From: Lachnospiraceae bacterium
Lineage (GTDB): Bacteria; Bacillota; Clostridia; Lachnospirales; Lachnospiraceae
Assembly (NCBI GenBank): GCA_017453065.1
Contig: JAFTKW010000011.1
Span: forward strand, 62,001 to 126,000
Reading direction: 5' to 3'
Length of the DNA stretch: 64,000 nucleotides
The notes under the pieces are model-generated. The model was not told the origin of the DNA. It was given only the letters and a program-made list of their open reading frames with translations, and searched no databases. Each line of letters opens with the position of its first letter. Within the stretch, counting starts at the first letter, position 1. A program made the position numbers and the translations under genes. This document shows, piece after piece, positions 8,550-16,130 of the stretch.

Positions 8550-11084
8550 TTAATTAAAATGAAAACGGTAGTTCTCCCAATCGGTCAAGTACACGCTTCC
8601 ATCCTCAGTTCTTTGAAGAAGTCCTTCCTTTACCATGTCTTCCACCAGACGCTCCGTTTCCTCCAAACCAAACGCCTTGCCATATTGATAATATGGAGAT
8701 GCGAAATAAACCTTATCCTCTTCACCTCGCTGGTACATGGCAAATTGCTCATAGATGAAATTCTTACGTTCTCTATCATACTCTCCGTAGATTGGAAGCT
8801 TTAGAGCATTTTCCGTGCAAAACTGGACTATCATTTCTCTCTGCGCACGGGCTTCTATCTGTCCCCAGGTTCCCACGATCGTGTTGTAGGAATCCACTGG
8901 CTGACCGATGGTATAAAGTCTTGCTTCAATCTCTTCTACGGATGCACCTTCTTGGAAATCCTTCTCCAAGGCATCAAAAGCAATTCTAAATTCCGCGAAA
9001 TCACGAATCTGCTCTAAATGAGGTCTCATCATACTCAAAAGTTCATTCAAACTGATTGGCAATGGAAATGATACACTTTCCAATTCTTTATCAATCATCT
9101 CTTCTAGTATGGGAATGTACTCATTACATCGTTCTAAGATTCCTTTGGCATCATAGGTCTCACTCTTTAGGATATACTCCTCTTTGTCCCAACGATAGTT
9201 GTTCCAAGTATGACCTGTTCTAGCATCCTGAATAATATAAAGCATTTCTGCAAGTGCCTCAGCGTACTCCTCACCCACCATGGACTGCGTCAATCCATGC
9301 ATCAGTTCCTCTTCCTGGATTTCTGGATTTTGAAGCATATGACCAGCACAGTATAAGGAAAACACATTGAGCACATGGTAGGAATCCATCTCACTCCAAT
9401 AGCTTGGCTTCGCGATATGGTCATACTTCTGTGCAATCTGATATACCTCGCGAATAACATCTAGATTAAAATTCATCTGCGCCAACTGGTCGATTTCCAT
9501 CTCGCAGGTGTTCCACGCCCAAGTACCAAGCCTAGTTCTTTTATCTGCCACAAATCCTCTAAAGGATTCGTAATCGCTCTCTACATCGTGGTGGCCACTC
9601 TCGTAGAGAGTAATATCTGTGCCAAGCTCCTGTACAAAAACATTTTTGTCATATACATCTACCCAGCAACTGATTCCAAAATCAATCTCCGGATTGATTG
9701 CCTGAAACTTCTCTCTTAGCATTTTACTGAAGTAGGCAATATCTACTGCATTGTGCAGATTGGTTGGATCATAAAAATGACCGATTACTCTGTCCACACA
9801 GTCTGCCAACTGCGCATATATGGAATAATACTTGTCAAAGGTTGCCACTACCTCTGGTGCCATGTAAGCGTATTCTGTATCTGGGCTACTGTACACTACC
9901 GTTTCGTCCACCCATCCATAGCCTGTGAACTCCGCTCCCCAAACCCAGAGCGTCACATTCATATCTAATTCGTGCGCTGCATCCGCCAAGTTACGAATCA
10001 CTTCATGGGCTCTCTCGTAGCCACCCACTCCAGCCCAAGTGGAACACATCTCTGTAATCTGAATTCCTGTAAATCCACAGTATTTCAGCATTTTCACATA
10101 TTCATACAGCTGCTCTTTCGAATAATCCACTAGGTTGTTTTCCAGGCTGGTATCAGTATTTAACCAAAAGCCTCTATTGTAGTTGATATTCCACAACGTA
10201 ATAATGGCTTCTCTCTCTTCTATCCAAGGATCCTCACATACTTTCACATTTGCAGGAATCGTTAGCTCTGACACCTTGCTTACTAACTGTGCATCTTCCC
10301 CACCTGCATTCATCCAGCCCATGTAAGTGTTGGCAAAAAGATAAACCGTCTCAAAAAGCATATCTTCATTTGCAGCTACAAGCCAAATCTGCCCATCTAT
10401 GATAGAAATTTCTTTTTGGTCCAAAGCAAGCGTCTCATCAATCTTTAGCTGAATGCTGTTACCACCGGCAAACTCTTTTACCACTTCCAAATCTGCCCCG
10501 CAGGTCTGATGAATCAAATATTGCAGTTCCTGACTGGCATCATGTGCAGCCTTGTCTCCATAAACAATCACATATTGGTCGATAGATACTTCGCCTACAT
10601 ACAGCCCGTCTTTTACCAAACCGCCCTGGCCAAATACGCTTTCGCCTTCCTGAAGTTGCACCAAAAGATCCTCTCCAATCAGGTTGTGCAATAGGTAATC
10701 GCAAGCTCTATTCATAGCCTCGTCTGTCTTGGCCAAAATGTAAATAGACCCACCCATCTTTGTAATAACAAAAGAGTCTCCAAGTCCATCCAACCCATAT
10801 CCCAAACCTGATGCATAGGAGGCATCCTGAACCAGACAAATCTTGAAATATGGCGCGTCAAACATGGTTGTCTTTAGACGAACCCCATATTCCTCCTTGG
10901 CTTCTTCGAGCAAATATTCTACGCTCACTTGAGAGCTTTGCCCAATCATTCCAACCTTAAAGGAAAAAAGGCGATTGTCTTCATATTTCTTGTATGCTAC
11001 AAATCCCACTCCTAAAAGGCACAGCGCAATCAGCATACCTATCATTATCTTTTTAAAGAGTTTATTCTTAAAAAAGTTTTCCAC
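8550..11084 (-). CDS. Membrane-anchored TIM-barrel glycoside-hydrolase-like protein
   Basis: An 844-residue protein with one N-terminal membrane anchor (about 12-30), so the rest should lie outside the cytoplasm. Residues of roughly 165-270 look like the alpha/beta domain that precedes the barrel in GH20/GH67-type enzymes (ASQELQYLIHQTCGADLEVV). A barrel-like region follows: NRGFWLNTD, then KMLKYCGFTGIQITEMCSTW and NVTLWVWGAEF. The C-terminal 250 residues are alpha-helical. I cannot assign catalytic acids or a GH family. The gene follows an SGNH gene by 17 nt in an MBOAT - SGNH - barrel operon, which suggests it acts on the polymer that the MBOAT/SGNH pair acylates. The function is inferred. 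Confidence 0.5.
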   Translation of the reverse strand: MENFFKNKLFKKIMIGMLIALCLLGVGFVAYKKYEDNRLFSFKVGMIGQSSQVSVEYLLEEAKEEYGVRLKTTMFDAPYFKICLVQDASYASGLGYGLDGLGDSFVITKMGGSIYILAKTDEAMNRACDYLLHNLIGEDLLVQLQEGESVFGQGGLVKDGLYVGEVSIDQYVIVYGDKAAHDASQELQYLIHQTCGADLEVVKEFAGGNSIQLKIDETLALDQKEISIIDGQIWLVAANEDMLFETVYLFANTYMGWMNAGGEDAQLVSKVSELTIPANVKVCEDPWIEEREAIITLWNINYNRGFWLNTDTSLENNLVDYSKEQLYEYVKMLKYCGFTGIQITEMCSTWAGVGGYERAHEVIRNLADAAHELDMNVTLWVWGAEFTGYGWVDETVVYSSPDTEYAYMAPEVVATFDKYYSIYAQLADCVDRVIGHFYDPTNLHNAVDIAYFSKMLREKFQAINPEIDFGISCWVDVYDKNVFVQELGTDITLYESGHHDVESDYESFRGFVADKRTRLGTWAWNTCEMEIDQLAQMNFNLDVIREVYQIAQKYDHIAKPSYWSEMDSYHVLNVFSLYCAGHMLQNPEIQEEELMHGLTQSMVGEEYAEALAEMLYIIQDARTGHTWNNYRWDKEEYILKSETYDAKGILERCNEYIPILEEMIDKELESVSFPLPISLNELLSMMRPHLEQIRDFAEFRIAFDALEKDFQEGASVEEIEARLYTIGQPVDSYNTIVGTWGQIEARAQREMIVQFCTENALKLPIYGEYDRERKNFIYEQFAMYQRGEEDKVYFASPYYQYGKAFGLEETERLVEDMVKEGLLQRTEDGSVYLTDWENYRFHFN

Positions 11085-11101
11085 TTAAGTTACCCTCTGT
11101 T

Positions 11102-12505
11102 CTATCTCATTAGCTGGTATTGATTAACTGGTGTAAAAGACGCCGAGTCAACCACCATATCGAGCAAATTGTCATATACTATCACATTGACACCATCCCA
11201 GGCACGGATATATGGCACATCATTTATGATGATATTGCTCACCCCTCCGTCGCGATGAATCAACATATCACTTTGTCCAAGTGCGTAATATTGGCCAAAA
11301 GCTTCGCCCTGCAAATTAAGCTCCACTTCACCATCTTCCACAATCCATACACCGCTGTTGCCAGCAAGTTCTGATATACCAATAGATGTAGCATAGGCTT
11401 CCATCAGCGCTTCATCTGTATAATAGCCGCCATTGGTTTCCACTACCACAGTATAGCCGTCTTCCATCTGAGAAAGCTGTGCGAAAAAGTCATCCACGCT
11501 GCCAGTCTGCTGAAGTAACATATTGTTTACTTCGTGCTTGCGTACTTTGGAGTTCTCCACCCAAAGCTCATAGCCTTTTTGACCACGTCTATCCTGTATG
11601 CCGAACTCATCTACCAACAACTGACCCATATATTTTGTAACCTTGGTTGCACCGCTGTAATTGGTGTGTGCACCGTCTAAGAAATCCGTCTTTGGACTCA
11701 ATCCTAGTTCCTTTTCCATCTTGCAGGTGTTCACCATCAAAACTCCGTATTCTTCTGCGATCCCCTCAACATAATTCAACTTCTTCATCGATGTCTCATC
11801 TGCAACAAAAGGAGATACAAAAAGGCATACTTCAATCTCTTTTTCCTGGGCCAATTCAATGATTTTTCTAAGCCAATATTCCTGATCTTCCCCAATTGGC
11901 ATAGTTTCATCACCATCGTATAAGCAAATCGCTCCAATATCAACTGTTCTGAACTCTGCATGATATCCAATATATGGTGGATTATCTACAAAATCTCCCT
12001 TTTTCAATTCTTTGTATCTTGTGTGCACAATAGGCCATTTCAGCAATAGGTCTTCCTTAATGTCTCCGCCAATTTCATTTACCAAACTCAATGCATTTGG
12101 CGAAAAACTATATGGCAAAGTGTTTCTGTAAAGGTTACTATCTACTCCATACCCCCAGAAAAGAGTGCCGTATAGTTCTAGACAAACCGCGTCAGGAGTC
12201 TGGGTTTTAAGCCCCTCTTTCAAAGCATGATAGGAACTCACAATATCCTGTCCAGAAATAGCCAAACTAAAGCTGCTAATTCCATGCTCGTCCCAAAGCT
12301 GTGCATTGTTGATGGTACAGTAGCATCTACTGCTGCCCAAGAACATTACATCCACCAAATCTCCGTCCAAATCATAAAAGGTGTCCATAGAAGAATAATA
12401 GTCTCCTGCGGTGTCCTTCCAAGAAAAGACATCATATATATAATTTAAAAATAGAAATAATATGAGGCAAAAAGCCACCAGTTTTACAACTCTTTTTGTT
12501 TTCAT
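11102..12505 (-). CDS. SGNH/DltD-like acyltransferase partner with C-terminal ILEI/FAM3-like domain
   Basis: A 467-residue protein with an N-terminal membrane anchor (about 8-24). The SGNH-like domain has the nucleophile region MFLGSSRCY (Gly-Ser-Ser at 57-59) and DGAH at 277-280 followed by TNYSG, the usual Asp-x-x-His end of DltD/AlgJ-type proteins. Residues from about 340 to the end resemble the ILEI/PANDER (FAM3) beta domain: SGVWIVEDGEVELNLQG, then WDGVNVIVYDN and VVDSASF. This domain is annotated in bacterial proteins as interleukin-like EMT inducer domain and may bind glycans. Together with the upstream MBOAT it probably O-acylates a surface polysaccharide. The SGNH call is fairly sure, the ILEI-like call moderate. 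Confidence 0.7.
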   Translation of the reverse strand: MKTKRVVKLVAFCLILFLFLNYIYDVFSWKDTAGDYYSSMDTFYDLDGDLVDVMFLGSSRCYCTINNAQLWDEHGISSFSLAISGQDIVSSYHALKEGLKTQTPDAVCLELYGTLFWGYGVDSNLYRNTLPYSFSPNALSLVNEIGGDIKEDLLLKWPIVHTRYKELKKGDFVDNPPYIGYHAEFRTVDIGAICLYDGDETMPIGEDQEYWLRKIIELAQEKEIEVCLFVSPFVADETSMKKLNYVEGIAEEYGVLMVNTCKMEKELGLSPKTDFLDGAHTNYSGATKVTKYMGQLLVDEFGIQDRRGQKGYELWVENSKVRKHEVNNMLLQQTGSVDDFFAQLSQMEDGYTVVVETNGGYYTDEALMEAYATSIGISELAGNSGVWIVEDGEVELNLQGEAFGQYYALGQSDMLIHRDGGVSNIIINDVPYIRAWDGVNVIVYDNLLDMVVDSASFTPVNQYQLMR

Positions 12506-12522
12506 TTAGCACCTCTTAAGCA

Positions 12523-14007
12523 TTAGAACTGGAAATAAATAAACTGTGCTGAATCAAAGTTGATTCCGTACATACCGTAGATGATAATTGCACCAATCAT
12601 CAAAATGATGCTTCCCCATCTGAACCATATAGTCTGCTCGTCTAAAAATGCTGTAATGGTCTGCTTTTTGAAATATCTCAAGAAGTCTACCAGTAGCAGA
12701 AGCAGTGTCGACACAATCAAAATATTAAACTCTGTTCTATCCAGTCCTAGGGTATAAATCTCTCCATTGAACAAAGACCAAGGATCCCATCTTGTGAAAA
12801 TACGCTTGATGTAATCCACTGCGCCTCCTACAGATCCTGCTCTGAAGAAAATCCATGCTATATCCACCAATACAAAGGTACTGATGATCTTTCCAAGTTT
12901 AAAACTGAAGGACTCTGTCTTAGTCTTAGTCGCTACATACAGCTTTTCCTTCCAAGGTCGGGTCACATCTCCCACGATTTGATACATGGCATGTAAAAGG
13001 CCCCATGCCACAAAACCCCAACTTGCCCCATGCCAAAGGCCACTAACCCCAAAAGTAATAATCAGATTTAGATATTTACGCATTTTTCCCTTACGGTTTC
13101 CACCCAAAGGAATATACACATAGTCACGGAACCAACTACTTAAGGAAACGTGCCATCTACGCCAGAATTCTGCAATACTCATGGACATATATGGAGTGTC
13201 AAAGTTGTCCATCAACTCAAAGCCCATTACTTTTGCCGCACCCATTGCCACCGTACTGTAACCCATAAAGTCACAATAAATCTGAAGGGCAAATCCTACT
13301 GCTCCTGCAATCAATGCAACTGCTCCGTGCATGTAGAAATTGTTGAATACCGTATCAACCAAAAGTGCAACTCGGTCTGATATCACCATCTTGGTAAACA
13401 AACCCCAAACCATAAGAGTTAAGCCTCTGGTGATATTGTCATAGTTCCAAACCTTAATCTTGTCCACATCACGAACCTGCTTAAGTAGGTTGTCTGTTCG
13501 CTCAATTGGTCCTGCCACCAGCTGTGGGAAGAAGGATACGAACAACGCATATTTCAGTACATTCTTTTCAGAAGTAATTTTACCCTGATATACATCGATG
13601 ATATATCCCAGTGCCTGGAAGGTGTAGAAAGAAATACCCACCGGAAGCAACACATCGAATGGCTTCTCTACTGCCTGTATGTTTAGGAATCCCAATCCTT
13701 TGTTTAAGGTATCTAGGAACAAATCAAAATACTTAAAGAAAAACAGGATTCCCAGATTCACTCCAAGGCAACCCCAAAGAGCTGCTTTTTTCACCCAGAC
13801 TTTCTTTGCTTTTTCAACCATCCAGCCTGCAAGCCATGTGGTCAACGTGGAGCCCAAAAGCAAGAGTGCATACTGAGCATTCCAACACATATAGAAATAA
13901 TAGCTGGTAATCAATAACCATATATATCTCGTCTTTTTCGGAATTACCATATATACCAATACAACGATTGGGAAAAATATCAAAAAGTCAACTGAATTGA
14001 ACAACAT
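12523..14007 (-). CDS. MBOAT family O-acyltransferase (AlgI-like), second copy
   Basis: A 494-residue polytopic membrane protein with the MBOAT motifs FWRRWHVSLSSWFRDYVYIPLGG (starting near 281) and GLWHGASW with the catalytic His326. It is the first gene of a three-gene operon with the SGNH/ILEI protein and the barrel protein; intergenic gaps are 17 nt each and a terminator closes the unit at 8493-8530. Its expected role is to pass acetyl or other acyl groups through the membrane to the SGNH partner. It starts with the same first residues (MLFNS) as the MBOAT at 1718. Confidence 0.9.
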   Translation of the reverse strand: MLFNSVDFLIFFPIVVLVYMVIPKKTRYIWLLITSYYFYMCWNAQYALLLLGSTLTTWLAGWMVEKAKKVWVKKAALWGCLGVNLGILFFFKYFDLFLDTLNKGLGFLNIQAVEKPFDVLLPVGISFYTFQALGYIIDVYQGKITSEKNVLKYALFVSFFPQLVAGPIERTDNLLKQVRDVDKIKVWNYDNITRGLTLMVWGLFTKMVISDRVALLVDTVFNNFYMHGAVALIAGAVGFALQIYCDFMGYSTVAMGAAKVMGFELMDNFDTPYMSMSIAEFWRRWHVSLSSWFRDYVYIPLGGNRKGKMRKYLNLIITFGVSGLWHGASWGFVAWGLLHAMYQIVGDVTRPWKEKLYVATKTKTESFSFKLGKIISTFVLVDIAWIFFRAGSVGGAVDYIKRIFTRWDPWSLFNGEIYTLGLDRTEFNILIVSTLLLLLVDFLRYFKKQTITAFLDEQTIWFRWGSIILMIGAIIIYGMYGINFDSAQFIYFQF

Positions 14008-14052
14008 TTCTATATCCTTCTTTCAAATTTCTCATGCTCTCACGACTAGTTT

Positions 14053-15042
14053 TTACAGGTCTAGTTCCTTCAATTCCATATCTGACTCCAAATTGGTCAG
14101 AATACTTGCTCTAACCTCTTCTAAGGAATCGTAAGCCATAATCCAAATAGCACCCTGTACCTGTGTCAAGCCTCCAAAATAAATACCAGAGGTCATATCC
14201 ACAGAAACCTGTTTTCCTTCTCGTACGATAACATGTTCAAAGCAAGCTAGCACATAATAAGTCTGCTCTCCAGAGCCTGTTTTGAAACGAATTTCAAACA
14301 CATCGTAAAGTACATTGCTTCTCCCACCATCTGTAAGCAAATATAATTTCACAGGTTTCATCTCTTGGAAATAACCTGCAGTCTTTGTTTTGTCTATGTT
14401 TAGGTCCAAGGCAGACTCCGCCTTCACATGAATCAAGTCCAGTGCCTCCTGCGGAATTCCCGTCAAATCTTTGAGATATTCATCCAAGCCCTGTACCGTA
14501 TAAGTCTTGCTATTTTCTGACAGTCGATACTGATTACTATCCGCGGTGATGGTAATCATCTCTCCCTCAAGCAGGTTGCGTCTCTTGGATACATCATAAT
14601 CTATGTAGTTGGCATCGATTCCCTCTGCCACAATTCGAGAAAGCATCATCTCGCCGTCGCCATCTTTTCCTTCAAAAGATACCTCTATATAGTCAAATGG
14701 ATTCACCAGCGGTTTTGCCAGTTCCTGTGTGCCGTTTGTAAACACACCCAGCAAAACTATGCAAGCAATCACAATAAATGCAATTGCGCCGCCACTCAAT
14801 TTCTTTTTGGAACCCTTTTTACTTTCCTCATATGCTCTGGCCTCTGCCTCTGCGCGCAGTTTACCTTTGTGGTAACCATAGGATTTCGACTGGGCCTTGG
14901 CCTCAATCTCCTCCAACGTCTCCTCTTTTTCCGTAATCATCTGATAACCACAGTAGGCGCAGGAGATAATTCCTTTCGCTCTATCTAAACTCATGGTTCC
15001 GCCACATTTTGGGCAAGTCATATCTTTTGCTTCGTTTATCAT
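14053..15042 (-). CDS. Zinc-ribbon membrane protein of unknown function
   Basis: A 329-residue protein. The N-terminus has a zinc ribbon (CPKCGG then CAYCGY, about 20 residues apart) of the TFIIB type. A charged Ala/Glu/Lys stretch follows, then one membrane segment (about 80-100) and a 230-residue domain without motifs I recognise. The ribbon would be cytoplasmic and the C-terminal domain outside. The ATG at 15042 is preceded by GAGAGGAAA; a GTG seven codons upstream overlaps this site and is less likely. Similar proteins occur in Lachnospiraceae without known function. Confidence 0.65.
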   Translation of the reverse strand: MINEAKDMTCPKCGGTMSLDRAKGIISCAYCGYQMITEKEETLEEIEAKAQSKSYGYHKGKLRAEAEARAYEESKKGSKKKLSGGAIAFIVIACIVLLGVFTNGTQELAKPLVNPFDYIEVSFEGKDGDGEMMLSRIVAEGIDANYIDYDVSKRRNLLEGEMITITADSNQYRLSENSKTYTVQGLDEYLKDLTGIPQEALDLIHVKAESALDLNIDKTKTAGYFQEMKPVKLYLLTDGGRSNVLYDVFEIRFKTGSGEQTYYVLACFEHVIVREGKQVSVDMTSGIYFGGLTQVQGAIWIMAYDSLEEVRASILTNLESDMELKELDL

Positions 15043-15113
15043 GTGTACTATTTCCTCTCGCACTAGATTATCTTACTTGGCGCTATTCATCTCTCTTAGG
15101 CTATCCTGCCTAA

Positions 15114-15548
15114 TTAAACACGCTGTGCTATCAACTTGACCGCCTTGTCGCGAAGTTGCAGTTCTGCTTCGTCCTCTGTCTCATCCAATCTCACCTGATG
15201 AACCTTTTTGGATGCTGTCAGTTCCTCTATTGTAACGAAAGTGATAAATCCTTCTATCACCATCTCACCTGTCAGCGCATTGCTAGCTTGTACGGCAACC
15301 ATTAAACTCGTATTTCCAGTATAAACCACTTGCCCCTCAAAGCGCACCACTGTACCTTTTTTCACCGGTTTGAAAAAGGACATATTCTGCAAATTACGCA
15401 TCACGATTTCATCGGTATTGCCATGTTCACATGCCGCTGTTGCAAATCCAGCTTCCACCAGCCATGCTGCAGCTCTGGCCGCAAACAAAGTTCCATGATG
15501 GTTTAAATCTTCTTCTTTTACCAAATGTAAAGTCTCATATTTTTTCAT
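15114..15548 (-). CDS. Hotdog-fold acyl-CoA thioesterase
   Basis: A 144-residue protein with the hotdog thioesterase pattern of the YkhA/BFIT type: HHGTLFAARAAAWLVEAGFATA (helix with the conserved small residues) and MSFFKPVKKGTVVRFEGQV. It should hydrolyse acyl-CoA thioesters in the cytoplasm; the chain length is unknown. It is a small stand-alone gene between the zinc-ribbon gene and tRNA-Leu. Confidence 0.8.
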   Translation of the reverse strand: MKKYETLHLVKEEDLNHHGTLFAARAAAWLVEAGFATAACEHGNTDEIVMRNLQNMSFFKPVKKGTVVRFEGQVVYTGNTSLMVAVQASNALTGEMVIEGFITFVTIEELTASKKVHQVRLDETEDEAELQLRDKAVKLIAQRV

Positions 15549-15691
15549 TGTTTCTTCACTACTCTTTTTTCAAAGAGCATACTTTCCCATGTTATGATTA
15601 AATCATCGTCTATTTTAGCATACCTTCGCTCCAGAATCAATTTTTCCAAAGCAAATCTAGGTACATACAAATACATACAAACTTCCCACAG

Positions 15692-15731
15692 CAAAAAAAT
15701 AAGAGAAACGCTGAAAAATCAACGTTTCTCT
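15692..15731 (-). terminator. Terminator after tRNA-Leu
   Basis: A 9-bp stem (15702-15710 with 15723-15731) is followed on the minus strand by seven T. It directly follows tRNA-Leu. Confidence 0.85.
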
Positions 15732-15744
15732 CGTACTAATTTAC

Positions 15745-15828
15745 TGCTGGTGGCCGGACTCGAACCGGCACGGTATTGCTACCGAGGGATTTTAAGTCCC
15801 TTGCGTCTACCTATTCCGCCACACCAGC
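15745..15828 (-). tRNA. tRNA-Leu(TAA)
   Basis: An 84-nt class II tRNA with a long variable arm. Acceptor GCTGGTG/CACCAGC, anticodon loop CTTAAAA (TAA), T-arm GGTTCGAGTCC, discriminator A. CCA is not encoded. Confidence 0.95.
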
Positions 15829-15840
15829 GGACTGCTATTT

Positions 15841-15968
15841 GTGCATGATGGCATGCGATTCAGGAACTTCGTTCCCTCATTCACGGCGTACCCGCCTATG
15901 TATGAACGAGTAAGAAGCACTTAGCAAGTAAACTTCCAAGTGTTTCTTACTCATTCATACGCACGCTT
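15841..15968. repeat. Structured spacer with a 23-bp inverted repeat between two tRNAs
   Basis: The spacer between tRNA-Tyr and tRNA-Leu contains a large inverted repeat: 15900-15922 pairs with 15938-15960 with two mismatches in 23. Smaller hairpins lie around 15844-15855 and 15863-15874. No T run follows the large stem on the minus strand, so it is not a typical terminator. It could be an RNA-processing site or a member of the hairpin-rich repeats seen at 1-201, 26876 and 47546. Confidence 0.55.
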
Positions 15969-15986
15969 ATATTGCAACGTGCAGAC

Positions 15987-16068
15987 TGGGCGGAGGTGGA
16001 TTCGAACCACCGAAGCAATTTGCAGCAGATTTACAGTCTGTCCCCTTTGGCCACTCGGGAATCCGCCC
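15987..16068 (-). tRNA. tRNA-Tyr(GTA)
   Basis: An 82-nt class II tRNA with a long variable arm. Acceptor GGGCGGA/TCCGCCC, anticodon loop CTGTAAA (GTA), T-arm GGTTCGAATCC, discriminator A. CCA is not encoded. It lies upstream of tRNA-Leu and may be co-transcribed with it. Confidence 0.95.
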
Positions 16069-16101
16069 ATACAGGACTATGAAAAGTCCTGACAAGAAAT
16101 G

Positions 16102-16130
16102 ACTATAGCATAAGTTATTTTAAAAATCAA
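16102..16130 (-). promoter_or_regulatory. Promoter of tRNA-Tyr(-Leu)
   Basis: On the minus strand: TTGATT (16125-16130), a 17-nt spacer, TATAGT (16102-16107). The -35 lies inside the last codons of the GH13 gene. Confidence 0.6.
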
